Part shown: positions 36,817 through 46,530 of the stretch, piece by piece
How positions within the stretch are numbered: the first letter of the stretch is position 1
Layout of the letters: every line of letters begins with the position of its first letter
Assembly (NCBI GenBank): GCA_016703945.1
Contig: JADJBC010000059.1
Span: forward strand, 248,001 to 312,000
Reading direction: 5' to 3'
From: Candidatus Aalborgicola danicus
Lineage (GTDB): Bacteria; Pseudomonadota; Gammaproteobacteria; Burkholderiales; Burkholderiaceae_C
Length of the DNA: 64,000 nt
Made by a program: the position numbers and the translations under genes
Notes under the pieces: generated by a model
What the model saw: the letters and a program-made list of their open reading frames with translations, nothing else
What the model was told of the DNA's origin: nothing
Databases searched by the model: none

Positions 36817-38862
36817 TTATATTTGTGGCTCGGTCTGGGGGCCTAGTACTTCGACCAGCTCGACCATGCCTGCCTTCAGGGCCGCGGAAATATCCCGCTC
36901 CAGCACCGGCATCACCTGTTCAAAAGGCGCCAGCAGCCGGTTCAACCCATAGGCACGGTTGCGCCCGTTGACCTTGCCCAGATAGAGGGCCATATCGGCG
37001 ATCTGCATGGCCTTCTCCCAATTGCAGTCGGTCTCCGACAAGCCGGAAAACGGCAGGGACAAAAAACCACCCGTCACCGTGATGGTCATACTTTTGCCAG
37101 CCACTTCCATGGGGGTTTCTCCAATGACCTTGAGCACCCGATGCGCCAGACTCTTGAGGTGCTCGGTGTTGGCCTTGGGGGAGTAAATCAGGAACTCTTC
37201 GCCGCCCCAGCGCATGACGATGTCGGTGTCACGCACGGTATTGTTCAGGCGTTTTGCAATTTCGACCAGGACCACGTCCCCTCCGGCATGGCCCAGCGTG
37301 TCATTGATGTTCTTGAAAAAGTCAACATCCAGAATCATCAACCCATCCGGATTGTCATCACCGCGACGCCCCGTTTTGGAATCGATCGAGCGACGCCCCA
37401 TCAGATCCAGAAATGAGCGCCGGTTGAACAGCCCGGTCAAAGGGTCGCGCACGGAGTGAAATTCGAGTTGCAGGTTGGCCTCGCGCAGCTTCTGGTTGGT
37501 TTTTTTGACGCGCCGGTACAGTAGAAAGATAAATACGCCACCCATGATGGTGACCACCGCACCCAGGGCCGTCACGATTTTTTGCAGGCGCTGGTTGCTG
37601 ATTTCGGCGTCCTTCAGGCTGTTTTCACGAGCCAGCCATTCAATCTGCTTTTGGCGCTGCACGGAATCAAACTGTTCTTGCAGCGTTGCTACCGATTTTT
37701 CACGGTCAGCACGAAACAGCTGTGCCGTTAACGCCTGTTGCTCCCGGATCGTGGCAACGGCTTCGCGGTACATGCCAGCGGCTTCATACATGCGCCCGAG
37801 CTCACCCAGAATCTCCTCCTGATCGGCCTTGGCGCCGGCCTCGCGGTTGAACTCGATGGCAGCGCGGACCTCGCTCACACCTTCCTTGACCTTGCCCTGC
37901 CCGATCAAGGCAAACCCGACATTGCTTTGCGCGGTGGCGACCCCCCCCATTTCCCCGGCCTCCTGGAACTTGAGCAAAGCCTGGCGGGCATAAACTTCCG
38001 CCTTGGGGTAATTCTTGGCAATCAGGTAGCCGTCACCGATGTTGTTCAGTGCCGTACCCTGCAAGCCCACCAAACCAGCCTGCTGCCCGATTTTGAGGGC
38101 TTTTTCATAAGACTCCAAAGCGGGTTTGGCGCGCCCCAGGCTGGTAAAGATGGCGCCCTGATTCAAGTAGAACGTTCCCGCCAGTTTGACGGAACCCGCT
38201 TCTGTGGCAATCACAAGTCCTTCCTGTACCACCTGCAAGGCCTTGTCCCAATTGGTCATGGCCATGTACACATTGGCGATCAGATTCAGCGAGCGCATAT
38301 GGGCAGCTGTTTCGCCCTGGGTGTGCTCTTTGGCAAATTGCAGCCCCTTGAGAGCGCTTGCCAGCGCCAGTTCGAAACGGCCCACGGTCAGCTGCGCGTT
38401 GCCAAGTGCTGAATAAAAATTCCACAGGGCTTGCGGGTTGGCAGTTCGAAAGGCGATGGGTTCGATGGCAGTCAGTTTGACAATGGCAGCCTCCGACTTG
38501 CCAGCCAAGGCCATCATCGACGCCGCTCGCGAGGTGGCCAGCACCATGCCAATGTCGTCTTTGTTCTCCTGGGCCAGTGCCTGCAACTTTGCAATGGTGG
38601 CGTCTGCATCACCCATTTTGGCTGCATCCACCTGGACACCAATCAAGGCGTTGAGGTAATCCCGGCGCACGGCATACGGTGTGATCGAACCCATCGAAGG
38701 ACTCAGAGCGACCAACTGGTTCAAAGCGTCTGCATTGTCCTTTTCAGATAGGGCCTGGAGTGCTTCGATGCGATCAAGGGGCGTTTGCTGCGCCAGGACA
38801 GCACCCTGCAGGCTGGCAAGCAGCAACCCCAGTCCTATGAAACACTGCCACGCCTTAGCCAT
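36817..38862 (-). CDS. TPR-repeat membrane diguanylate cyclase (GGDEF)
   Basis: 681-residue protein: signal/anchor (~7-25), a periplasmic array of tetratricopeptide repeats (~40-390, e.g. AGTFYLNQGAIFTSLGRAKPALESYEKAL and ALNNIGDGYLIAKNYPKAEVYARQAL), a coiled coil, a membrane span (~435-455, TALGAVVTIMGGVFIFLLYR) and a cytoplasmic GGDEF domain with MRWGGEEFLIYS (~555). The product-inhibition site RxxD (RDTD) is five residues before GGEEF, so both synthesis and feedback inhibition by c-di-GMP look intact. There is no EAL domain. ATG 38862 overlaps the MFS gene stop by 8 bp and is preferred to 38880. Confidence 0.88.
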   Translation of the reverse strand: MAKAWQCFIGLGLLLASLQGAVLAQQTPLDRIEALQALSEKDNADALNQLVALSPSMGSITPYAVRRDYLNALIGVQVDAAKMGDADATIAKLQALAQENKDDIGMVLATSRAASMMALAGKSEAAIVKLTAIEPIAFRTANPQALWNFYSALGNAQLTVGRFELALASALKGLQFAKEHTQGETAAHMRSLNLIANVYMAMTNWDKALQVVQEGLVIATEAGSVKLAGTFYLNQGAIFTSLGRAKPALESYEKALKIGQQAGLVGLQGTALNNIGDGYLIAKNYPKAEVYARQALLKFQEAGEMGGVATAQSNVGFALIGQGKVKEGVSEVRAAIEFNREAGAKADQEEILGELGRMYEAAGMYREAVATIREQQALTAQLFRADREKSVATLQEQFDSVQRQKQIEWLARENSLKDAEISNQRLQKIVTALGAVVTIMGGVFIFLLYRRVKKTNQKLREANLQLEFHSVRDPLTGLFNRRSFLDLMGRRSIDSKTGRRGDDNPDGLMILDVDFFKNINDTLGHAGGDVVLVEIAKRLNNTVRDTDIVMRWGGEEFLIYSPKANTEHLKSLAHRVLKVIGETPMEVAGKSMTITVTGGFLSLPFSGLSETDCNWEKAMQIADMALYLGKVNGRNRAYGLNRLLAPFEQVMPVLERDISAALKAGMVELVEVLGPQTEPQI

Positions 38863-40087
38863 GCGATATGGTATGTCCAATTTCGGGCCAACGGTGGCGA
38901 ATGAAGGCCCACGCTACCAGCCCAAGACTCAGCATGAGCAGGGAAGCTGTGGCCAATGCCACGGTGGAGTGCATCACCAAGGGCGAAATCACACCCGCCA
39001 CAATCCCATTGGCGGTGGAGCCAACAAACATCTGCAGACTGGAGGCCATGCCACGGCGCTCAGGATGCAGGTCCAGCACCAGCAAGGTCACGACCGGAAC
39101 CATGAGTGCCCAGCCGAAGGAAAATATCCCCAGCGGTAGCAAGGCCCAGCTGACGTGGGCCTTGAACGCCAGGTTGGCCGCCAGATTCACCAGTGCAATG
39201 ACCAGCATGATGTAAAAGCCGATTCGAATCTGCCGTTTGGGCGCGATTTTTCCCGCCACCCGCCCACTCACCATGGCTCCGCCCATGATGCCGCCAATGG
39301 TGACCAGAAAACACCAGAAAAACTCCTGTGGCGCCAACTGCAAATGCTCGCCCAGAAACACGGGGGCACTCAGAATGTACAAAAACATGCCATTGAATGG
39401 AATGCCGCTGGCCAGGGCCAGTAGAAAAAAGCGTGGATCGGAACCCAGTTGCCAGTAGCCTGCCATCAGGTTCCTGGGATTAAAGCCTTGACGCTGGCTG
39501 GCGTGTAGCGTCTCCGGCAACAGGCGGAAAATCGCCGCCCAGAGGACCACCCCAACACCGGTCAGAAACCAGAAAATTCCGTGCCAGCTGACATGCGCCA
39601 GCATCCACCCCCCCACCATGGGTGCAATCGCAGGGGCAACACCAAAAAAGATTGTCACCTGGCTCATGACCTTTTGCGCCTGCGAGGGTGGAAACATGTC
39701 GCGGATCACGGCCCGGGACACAACAATGCCGGCGCCAGTGGACAGCCCTTGCATGGCGCGAAAAAATATCAGTTGTCCAATACTCTGGGACAGGGCGCAA
39801 CCGGCAGACGCCACGGTAAAGGCAACCAGCCCCCACAACACCACTGGCCGGCGACCAAAACTGTCCGAAATGGCCCCATGGAACAGGCTCATGAATGCGA
39901 AACCGAACAGGTAAGCTGACAAGGTTTGCTGCATCTGCACCGGCGTGGCGTCCAGCGACTCGGCAATGCCGGCGAATGCGGGCAAATAGGTGTCAATGGA
40001 GAAGGGGCCGAGCATGCCCAATAAGGCAAGCAACACGGCAAAAGCCCACTGGGGAGCCAGCCATAGTTTGTGCGCATCAGGGTTCAT
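38855..40087 (-). CDS. Bcr/CflA family multidrug efflux MFS transporter
   Basis: 410-residue major facilitator with 12 predicted spans. It has the Bcr/CflA features FSIDTYLPAFAGIAESLDATPVQMQQTLSAYLFGFAF, the motif A loop GAISDSFGRRPVVLWG after span 2, and FFRAMQGLSTGAGIVVSRAVIRDMF. Members export bicyclomycin, chloramphenicol or similar compounds; the substrate here is unknown. Translational overlap with the GGDEF gene suggests one transcript. Confidence 0.9.
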   Translation of the reverse strand: MNPDAHKLWLAPQWAFAVLLALLGMLGPFSIDTYLPAFAGIAESLDATPVQMQQTLSAYLFGFAFMSLFHGAISDSFGRRPVVLWGLVAFTVASAGCALSQSIGQLIFFRAMQGLSTGAGIVVSRAVIRDMFPPSQAQKVMSQVTIFFGVAPAIAPMVGGWMLAHVSWHGIFWFLTGVGVVLWAAIFRLLPETLHASQRQGFNPRNLMAGYWQLGSDPRFFLLALASGIPFNGMFLYILSAPVFLGEHLQLAPQEFFWCFLVTIGGIMGGAMVSGRVAGKIAPKRQIRIGFYIMLVIALVNLAANLAFKAHVSWALLPLGIFSFGWALMVPVVTLLVLDLHPERRGMASSLQMFVGSTANGIVAGVISPLVMHSTVALATASLLMLSLGLVAWAFIRHRWPEIGHTISHG

Positions 40088-40199
40088 CCCAGTATTGGAA
40101 CACGGCTATCCGTTTTAGCTCCATTCGTCTGCCGGGGCGACAGCTCCATCGGGTACGATGGCGTCGTCCATCCACCATCCATAACAAGGCGGGTCCTTG

Positions 40200-41192
40200 A
40201 TGCATCTGACCAAACTGTTGTCGTGTGTAGCGCTTTGCTTGGGTTTGTTCGGCTGCGGGCAGTCCAGCGGGCCAAGTGTCAGTTCGGTTGGCGCAGGCGC
40301 TGCCCCCGCCCCGGCACCTGGTGCGACCAAACCAACGGCGCAACAGGTGGGTTTGGTCATGAAGACTCTGACCAATCCCTTTTTTGTTGAAATGGAAAAA
40401 GGTGCCCGCCGCGCTGAAAAAGAAAACGGCATCACCTTGACCGTCAAGACGGCAGCCCAGGAGACATCAATCGAGCAGCAGATTCAGCTGGTCAATGACT
40501 TGATTGCAGCCAAGGTGGACGCCATCGTGATTGCTCCGGGTGACTCGCAAAGCCTGATTCCGACACTGAAAAAAGCTGCGGATGCAGGCATCAAGCTCGT
40601 CAACATCGACAACCGGTTGGACGCGCAAGCGCTCCAGCAGGCTGGACTTACAGAAGTTCCATTCCTGGGCGTGGACAACGAGGCCGGGGCCTTCAAGGCC
40701 GGTGCATTCTTGGCGACAAAAGTCAGCACGCCGACCCGGGCGGCCATTTTGGAAGGTATTCGAAGTGCTGACAATGCCCGCCAGCGCATGGAGGGTGCTC
40801 GCCGCGCTCTGCTAGAGAACAAACAGATCAAACTGGTGGCCTCGGAAACTGCAAACTGGAAGATTGACGAAGCCTACACCACCAGCAAGGCGATGTTCAA
40901 GAAACACCCGGACATCAAACTGCTGTTTGCAGCCAACGACATGATGGCCTTAGGTGCCTTGAAATACCTGCAGGAGTCCGGCAAAGCCGACGTCAAGGTC
41001 GCCGGATTTGACGCGCTGTCGGAGGCTATGACCGAGATCAAGGCAGGCCATCTCCACGCAACCATAGACCAGCAAGCCGCAGAGCAGGGTTACCAAGGTG
41101 TGGTTATGGCGCTGCGCATGCTGAAAGGTGAAAAGGTGCCGCCAGTGACCATGATTGAGACACGGCTTGTGACTGCGGCCGAACTCCAATAG
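40200..41192 (+). CDS. Sugar-type periplasmic binding lipoprotein, kinase-associated
   Basis: 330-residue ribose-class (PBP1) binding protein with a lipoprotein signal (MHLTKLLSCVALCLGLFGCG) and a Pro/Ala-rich tether before the fold. It has VGLVMKTLTNPFFVEMEKGARRAE and DAIVIAPGDSQSL of the ribose/allose-binding type, and ends AAEQGYQGVVMALRMLKGE. No permease or ATPase gene is near. A hybrid sensor kinase starts 19 bp downstream, so it may present a ligand to that kinase rather than feed a transporter (inference, compare LuxP-LuxQ). ATG 40200 is preferred to the TTG just before. Confidence 0.85.
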   Translation: MHLTKLLSCVALCLGLFGCGQSSGPSVSSVGAGAAPAPAPGATKPTAQQVGLVMKTLTNPFFVEMEKGARRAEKENGITLTVKTAAQETSIEQQIQLVNDLIAAKVDAIVIAPGDSQSLIPTLKKAADAGIKLVNIDNRLDAQALQQAGLTEVPFLGVDNEAGAFKAGAFLATKVSTPTRAAILEGIRSADNARQRMEGARRALLENKQIKLVASETANWKIDEAYTTSKAMFKKHPDIKLLFAANDMMALGALKYLQESGKADVKVAGFDALSEAMTEIKAGHLHATIDQQAAEQGYQGVVMALRMLKGEKVPPVTMIETRLVTAAELQ

Positions 41193-41211
41193 TTCACTGC
41201 TACGTTGCGCC

Positions 41212-44200
41212 GTGCGATTGCGCTTCAACATCACCGTCAAGCTGCTGGGTTACCTGCTGGTTGCGGGGATCGTACCGCTGACGGTTTTGGGCTTCAGCGC
41301 GTTGGAGATTTCCCGGCGCATTGTCCTGGAACAGGCACAAGCGGAAAATGTGCGTGTTTTAGGGGGGTTTGCCTCCTATTTGTCGCTGTACCACGACCAG
41401 ATTGATGACCTGGCAACCAATATTGCCGGCAACGAAGCGATTGGCTCGGCGCTACTTGCCGGATCTGATTCTGAAAACAACGGGTTTGATGCTCTGAATT
41501 TGCGCGCCCAGGTCGGCTACACCCTGAACAACTATGTTCGCGTCAAGGGTCTGGTTTCGCTGGATTTGTTTTCCACCAATGGGGCGCATTTCCACGTGGG
41601 TGAAACCCTGACCACCAGCACCGTCGCGCCTGAAGTTGCCGGTGCCTTGATCAGCGAGGCCGCCCAGTCGCAGTCACCTACCCTTTGGCGTGGCGTAGGC
41701 CCGAACATCAACCGCAGTTCCCGTTATGGCCAGGTGACCAGTGTGGTGCGGGCTATTCGCCATTTCTCACCAACGACTGGCAAGTCCGATACGGTCGGAG
41801 TGCTGGTGGTCACCCTTTCGGGCGACATCATGCGGGAGTATTTGTCGCAGGTGCCACTGCCCAGTGGCCAACAACTGATGCAGATTGATGCCCAAGGCCG
41901 GATCGCGCTACATTCCGACCCACAAATGGTCGGCCAGGCTTTTTCACCGGTATTGCTGGAACTGATGCGCAACGCCCTGGGTACCGAGCAGTTTATGCTG
42001 GACGGCCAGCCGGTTCTGATGGATGTCAATGCAAACAACAAGGACCATGGTTCTCTGGTCATGCTCACACCGCGTCAGCTTGTCACAGGCCGCGTTGCGC
42101 AATTGACAATGGCAACCGGTGTGCTGTTAGTTTTGTGCCTGCTGGGTGTGCTGGCGCTGACCTGGCGTTATGCACAGACCGTGGTGGCTCCCATTCGCGC
42201 CGTTTCCAGTGGATTCAACCGGCTTCAGCGCGACCCCGGCATCGTCCACCGGCCATTGCCGACCACGCGAGCCGATGATGAAATTGGCCAATTGGTGGAG
42301 GGCTTCAATCGCCACCTGTTGGCACTCAATGCGCAGAGCCAATCTGCGAGTGAGCTACTGGTTGCAGAAGTGGCACGCCGCGAAACGGAAAACATGCTGC
42401 TGACCGCCATGGAGGCGCTTGAAGAAGCCTTCGTCATTTTTGACAGCAATGACTGCCTGCTGTTCTGCAATGAGCGGTACCGTGATGTCTATCGCGCATC
42501 GGCTGAAGTGATTGTGCCCGGCAATTCGTTTGAAGCGATTCTGCGTTTCGGAGCGGAACACGGCCAGTACCCTGATGCTATTGGCCCGCTGGACGAATGG
42601 GTAGCCGAACGCGTGGCATTGCATCGCAGTGGCCACGCGCAACTGGAACAAAAACTTGACGATGGTCGCTGGCTGCGCATCGTGGAGCGCAGGACCAGCC
42701 TGGGCCAGATTGTTGGCTTCCGATTTGACATCACGGAGCTCAAAAAGGCGCAGGAGACGGCGGAAGCTGCGAGCCAGGCCAAGAGCGAGTTCCTGGCCAA
42801 TATGAGCCACGAAATTCGCACCCCGATGAATGGCATTCTCGGCATGCTCAAGCTGCTGCAGAACACTGACCTCAGCAGCCGTCAGCGAGACTATGTTTCC
42901 AATACCGAAGGCGCAGCGCGCTCCCTTTTGGGTCTGCTTAACGACATCCTGGATTTTTCCAAGGTCGAAGCCGGCAAAATGACATTGGACCCGCATCCGT
43001 TTGATCTGGACAAAACGCTTCGCGACCTCGGTGTTGTGTTGGCTGCCAACCTCGCCGACAAGCAGATTGAAGTCCGTGTGGATGTTCAACCCGATGTACC
43101 GCGCGGGCTCATTGGTGATGACATGCGCTTGCAGCAAGTCTTGATCAATCTCGGCGGCAATGCGATCAAGTTCACCAACCAGGGCGAAGTGGTCGTGACG
43201 GTGCGCGTTGTGAGTCGCGATGCGGTCTCTGCACTGCTGGAGTTTTCCGTGCGGGACAGCGGCATCGGCATTGCCCCGGAAAAACAAGAGCATATTTTTA
43301 GTGGTTTCTCGCAGGCGGAATCCAACACCACACGCCGGTTTGGTGGCACTGGCCTTGGGCTGTCGATATCCAAGCGCTTGGTGAACCTGATGGGAGGCGA
43401 CCTGTTACTTGAAAGCGCGCTGGGCCTAGGAAGCCGTTTCTTTTTTCAGATCCCGTTCACGTTGGTTGCGGTGCCCGTGCGCGTCAAAGACGCTCCGCAG
43501 ATCCAACCAGCCAGAGAAGCGCCGAAGGCCAAGCCACTGACTGGCTTGCGTGTCTTGGTCATCGAAGACAACAAGATCAACCAATTGGTCGCCCAAGGGT
43601 TGCTCAGTCAAGAAGGCGCACAGGTCACGCTGGCGGACAATGGTGCACTAGGCGTCGCGACTTTGGCCCGTTCAACGAGCGGTTTTGACATTGTGCTGAT
43701 GGATGTGCAAATGCCGGTGATGGATGGCTACACTGCCACACGCGCCATTCGCCAGGAACTGGGACTGACCGCGTTGCCCATCATCGCCATGACGGCCAAT
43801 GCGATGGCCTCTGATCGGGCTGCCTGCCTGGAAGCCGGCATGAACGACCATGTCGGCAAGCCGTTTGAGCTGGACCACCTGGTGTCGGTGTTACTCAATT
43901 ACGCAGGACGTTCCACGGTTTTACGCCCAATCGATGGCCCCCCCCTGCGGTCGGAGTTCGCATTGAATTCCACAGAAACCACTGCGTCGACCCTGGACAT
44001 AGCCAGTGCTTTGAACCGCATGGGGGGCAATCACGCAGCCCTGGCAGCCGCACTTCATTCATTTGCGCAGGAATTGGACCGACTTCCTGGGCAACTGGCC
44101 ACACACCTGGAGCGTTCGCAAACGGTCGAAGCGTCACGCCTCATGCACACCGTCAAAGGGCTTGCTTCAACGGTGGGAGCAAACCATTTGGCCCGTGTGG

Positions 44201-44607
44201 CAACACAATTGGAAATCCACATCAAGACCGGCATGTCCATCACAGACTGCGCCGATTCAATAACCCGCCTACAAGCTGCCGTGGAGGCAACACGTATCGC
44301 CATGGTTCCGGTCTTGCAGCAATACAAGCCAGGCTTAACCCCACAGCCAATTGCAACGGAGCGCAAGGTGACCGAAAACGACGCCCATCGTACGAATGAT
44401 CTGCTGCTATTTTTGGACTTGCTCCGGAACTCGAATCTGCAGGCGCTGGAGATATTTACCCGCATCCGCGCAGAGCATGGCATCACGTTCGGTGAAACGC
44501 TCCACGATTTGGATTCCGCAATGACCGACCTCGATTTTTCCAGGGCTGTATCGTTATGTGAAACGCTCCTGCGCCATTCGGGCCCTGCCGACACCTTGCC
44601 GACTTGA
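41212..44607 (+). CDS. Hybrid sensor histidine kinase with receiver and HPt
   Basis: 1131-residue inner-membrane kinase. A span (~10-30), large periplasmic sensor domain (~35-290), second span (~296-318), HAMP (~320-373) and PAS domain (~400-505, AFVIFDSNDCLLFCNERYRDVY) come first. Then HisKA (NMSHEIRTPMNGILG, His ~531), HATPase_c (~640-755, RFGGTGLGLSISKRL), a receiver (DIVLMDVQMPVMDGY, Asp ~828), an HPt domain (LMHTVKGLASTVGANHL, ~980) and ~90 further residues without a recognised domain. The GTG start at 41212 lies 19 bp after the binding-lipoprotein gene. No separate response regulator is adjacent. Confidence 0.9.
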   Translation: MRLRFNITVKLLGYLLVAGIVPLTVLGFSALEISRRIVLEQAQAENVRVLGGFASYLSLYHDQIDDLATNIAGNEAIGSALLAGSDSENNGFDALNLRAQVGYTLNNYVRVKGLVSLDLFSTNGAHFHVGETLTTSTVAPEVAGALISEAAQSQSPTLWRGVGPNINRSSRYGQVTSVVRAIRHFSPTTGKSDTVGVLVVTLSGDIMREYLSQVPLPSGQQLMQIDAQGRIALHSDPQMVGQAFSPVLLELMRNALGTEQFMLDGQPVLMDVNANNKDHGSLVMLTPRQLVTGRVAQLTMATGVLLVLCLLGVLALTWRYAQTVVAPIRAVSSGFNRLQRDPGIVHRPLPTTRADDEIGQLVEGFNRHLLALNAQSQSASELLVAEVARRETENMLLTAMEALEEAFVIFDSNDCLLFCNERYRDVYRASAEVIVPGNSFEAILRFGAEHGQYPDAIGPLDEWVAERVALHRSGHAQLEQKLDDGRWLRIVERRTSLGQIVGFRFDITELKKAQETAEAASQAKSEFLANMSHEIRTPMNGILGMLKLLQNTDLSSRQRDYVSNTEGAARSLLGLLNDILDFSKVEAGKMTLDPHPFDLDKTLRDLGVVLAANLADKQIEVRVDVQPDVPRGLIGDDMRLQQVLINLGGNAIKFTNQGEVVVTVRVVSRDAVSALLEFSVRDSGIGIAPEKQEHIFSGFSQAESNTTRRFGGTGLGLSISKRLVNLMGGDLLLESALGLGSRFFFQIPFTLVAVPVRVKDAPQIQPAREAPKAKPLTGLRVLVIEDNKINQLVAQGLLSQEGAQVTLADNGALGVATLARSTSGFDIVLMDVQMPVMDGYTATRAIRQELGLTALPIIAMTANAMASDRAACLEAGMNDHVGKPFELDHLVSVLLNYAGRSTVLRPIDGPPLRSEFALNSTETTASTLDIASALNRMGGNHAALAAALHSFAQELDRLPGQLATHLERSQTVEASRLMHTVKGLASTVGANHLARVATQLEIHIKTGMSITDCADSITRLQAAVEATRIAMVPVLQQYKPGLTPQPIATERKVTENDAHRTNDLLLFLDLLRNSNLQALEIFTRIRAEHGITFGETLHDLDSAMTDLDFSRAVSLCETLLRHSGPADTLPT

Positions 44608-44608
44608 T

Positions 44609-45238
44609 CTATTCCTGGTCGGGCGTTGGAGAACTCCAGCTCGGCAAGTGGGTCACGTAATCGTTGACCTGTGGCCGCACGCGTCCCAATTTTCGCGATA
44701 CGGCCGTGCCCACACTCAAGAAACACAAAGCATGTTCAGCGGACGTGAGCCTGAATAGGCGACGCAAGTCCTTGGACTTCAATGCTTTGCCACTGGTTAA
44801 TGCCGAGCCATAACCCATGGCGGTTGCCATCAACAACATGTTCTGCACGGCACAACCTGCAGAAACAATGCGTTCGTTCAGATCGATATCGGCATCGCCC
44901 TTATTGGCGTCCACAACAACCAGCATCAGCAATGGAGCGCGGTGCGCTTTCTCCTGCGCCTGACGTATCTGGTCTGGTGTGGCCGAGGGATCGCGCTCCA
45001 ACAGCGCGGAACCAAAAACAGTGGCCAGTAGCACCCGCGCTTGCGGGGGCACCACTACAAGACGCCACGGCAACACCTGTCCATGGTCTGGAGCGGCTGA
45101 GGCTGCGTCCAGAATCTGGTGCAGTTGTTCAGCACTCGGTCCAGGTGCAGACAAACGCTTGGGCAATATCGTCTGACGCCCGTGAATCACGGCTGACACG
45201 GTTGCCAAAAGCTCACTCTCCAACTCCAGCTGTGTCAT
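44609..45238 (-). CDS. Nitroreductase family protein
   Basis: 209-residue FMN-dependent nitroreductase fold: AAPDHGQVLPWRLVVVPPQARVLL near the N-terminus, APLLMLVVVDANKGD, and SAGCAVQNMLLMATAMGYGSALTSG of the YdjA-like group. ATG 45238 (MTQLELESELLA) overlaps the NnrS stop by one base (TAATG). The much longer in-frame extension to 45610 is inside nnrS and is rejected. It converges with the hybrid kinase gene, whose stop is 2 bp away. The substrate cannot be assigned. Confidence 0.88.
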   Translation of the reverse strand: MTQLELESELLATVSAVIHGRQTILPKRLSAPGPSAEQLHQILDAASAAPDHGQVLPWRLVVVPPQARVLLATVFGSALLERDPSATPDQIRQAQEKAHRAPLLMLVVVDANKGDADIDLNERIVSAGCAVQNMLLMATAMGYGSALTSGKALKSKDLRRLFRLTSAEHALCFLSVGTAVSRKLGRVRPQVNDYVTHLPSWSSPTPDQE

Positions 45239-46530
45239 TAGCCTGCCCTCCCATCCGGCCGAACACGGCCATACCAACCACCCAAGCGCCAGCTCCACGT
45301 CAGAACGACGCTGGCCCACAGCAAAGCTGCCGGCAACAACAACCAGCTTGCCCAAACGCTTTGAGCGGCAGCGGCAATACGCAACAACACGCTGACCTGC
45401 AGCAGCCAAAAAAGAGTCCAAATAGCCCTGTCGGCAACCACGGAACGGCCTGTGAAACCGCATGAAACACGTGTCACCATGGCCAGCATCAAGGACGCTA
45501 GGCAGCCCATGGCCACCGCATGGAGTGACCCCAGACTCAACACCGGTGTGCCCTGAACCAGCCCCAGCAGTTGCGCTACACCGCCCAACAACAGCCCCAG
45601 CCCAAGCCACAGGAAACCGATGTGAAGCATTGCCAGCAATCGGTTCTTAAGACTTTGGGCCAAACCCCACATCAGAGCCAACCACAACAACACAAAGCCC
45701 GACAGCAACTCCATGGACCCGCGCACCAGCATCCAAACCGGTGCCATCGGTCCGTGCATTGGACCATCCACTTCCAGCCACACCGCAAGCACCTCCAGCG
45801 CCGCAGACGTCAACATCAGTCCGAGCGCCCAAAATGGCTTCCACGCGGCAATAAAAGGCATGGCATTGGACGTAAAGAACGGGACCATGCGATGTGCCAC
45901 CGTTACAAACACCACGATCACAAAACCCCACAAGCCAGTCAGGACACAGGCCAGTGCGACCGCCGTTGCTCCCAATACTAAATTTGCCAACAGACCACCC
46001 AGACTCAGGCACCCGATCAACCACGCGACCCCGACCGTGCGTGCATGCAGTTGATCGACCTCGCGGCTACGCCAGACCATACGCCAGAACAACCATGCAG
46101 TGCGCGTAAACCCACTCCATGCCAATGCAAGGCCAGACAATACCAGCACGGTGTGCCAATGGCTCCCCCCTAGCCATAACAGCCAGCCGGTGGCCTGCAT
46201 CAGCAACGGTACGGTGAACACGCGGGTTTCAAGCATTTCCACGCGCAGCCACTTCGGCACGGCTGTGAACAAGAACCCGACGAAAAAGAGAGGAAAAAAA
46301 CCAAAGGTCATGGCAGTGGCGTGTACCAGCGTCGGAGAAGTGACGTAAGGCAAAGCGACTGTCACACTGACACGGTCAAACTGTACCAATAACCACCAGG
46401 CTGCCGAGGCCACCAAAACCAACATGGCCAGAAAAAAACCTAACCGGTGCGGCGCCAACAGCAGGTGGCGGACGCGCCAATGGTGGTCTGAACCGATCAA
46501 CTGGGAATCGGCGGACTTGACCGGTTTCAC
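45238..46530 (-). CDS. nnrS: NnrS family haem-copper membrane protein
   Basis: About 430 residues with 12 predicted membrane spans, matching NnrS, a protein linked to nitric oxide stress tolerance and denitrification. Features are HATAMTFGFFPLFFVGFLFTAVPKW, VTVAHRMVPFFTSNAMP and HAVAMGCLASLMLAMVTRVSCGFTGR, whose histidines may bind metal. The start is uncertain. I choose GTG 46530 because it overlaps the nrdJ stop by 4 bp (GTGA), as hutI does with hutD; ATGs at 46554-46614 would overlap nrdJ more deeply. It is coupled to a nitroreductase downstream. Confidence 0.85.
   Translation of the reverse strand: MKPVKSADSQLIGSDHHWRVRHLLLAPHRLGFFLAMLVLVASAAWWLLVQFDRVSVTVALPYVTSPTLVHATAMTFGFFPLFFVGFLFTAVPKWLRVEMLETRVFTVPLLMQATGWLLWLGGSHWHTVLVLSGLALAWSGFTRTAWLFWRMVWRSREVDQLHARTVGVAWLIGCLSLGGLLANLVLGATAVALACVLTGLWGFVIVVFVTVAHRMVPFFTSNAMPFIAAWKPFWALGLMLTSAALEVLAVWLEVDGPMHGPMAPVWMLVRGSMELLSGFVLLWLALMWGLAQSLKNRLLAMLHIGFLWLGLGLLLGGVAQLLGLVQGTPVLSLGSLHAVAMGCLASLMLAMVTRVSCGFTGRSVVADRAIWTLFWLLQVSVLLRIAAAAQSVWASWLLLPAALLWASVVLTWSWRLGGWYGRVRPDGRAG

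Noticed and set aside
44609..45610. Longer nitroreductase start at 45610
   Set aside because: The added 124 residues lie within nnrS coding sequence and lack similarity; ATG 45238 overlaps the nnrS stop in a typical coupling.
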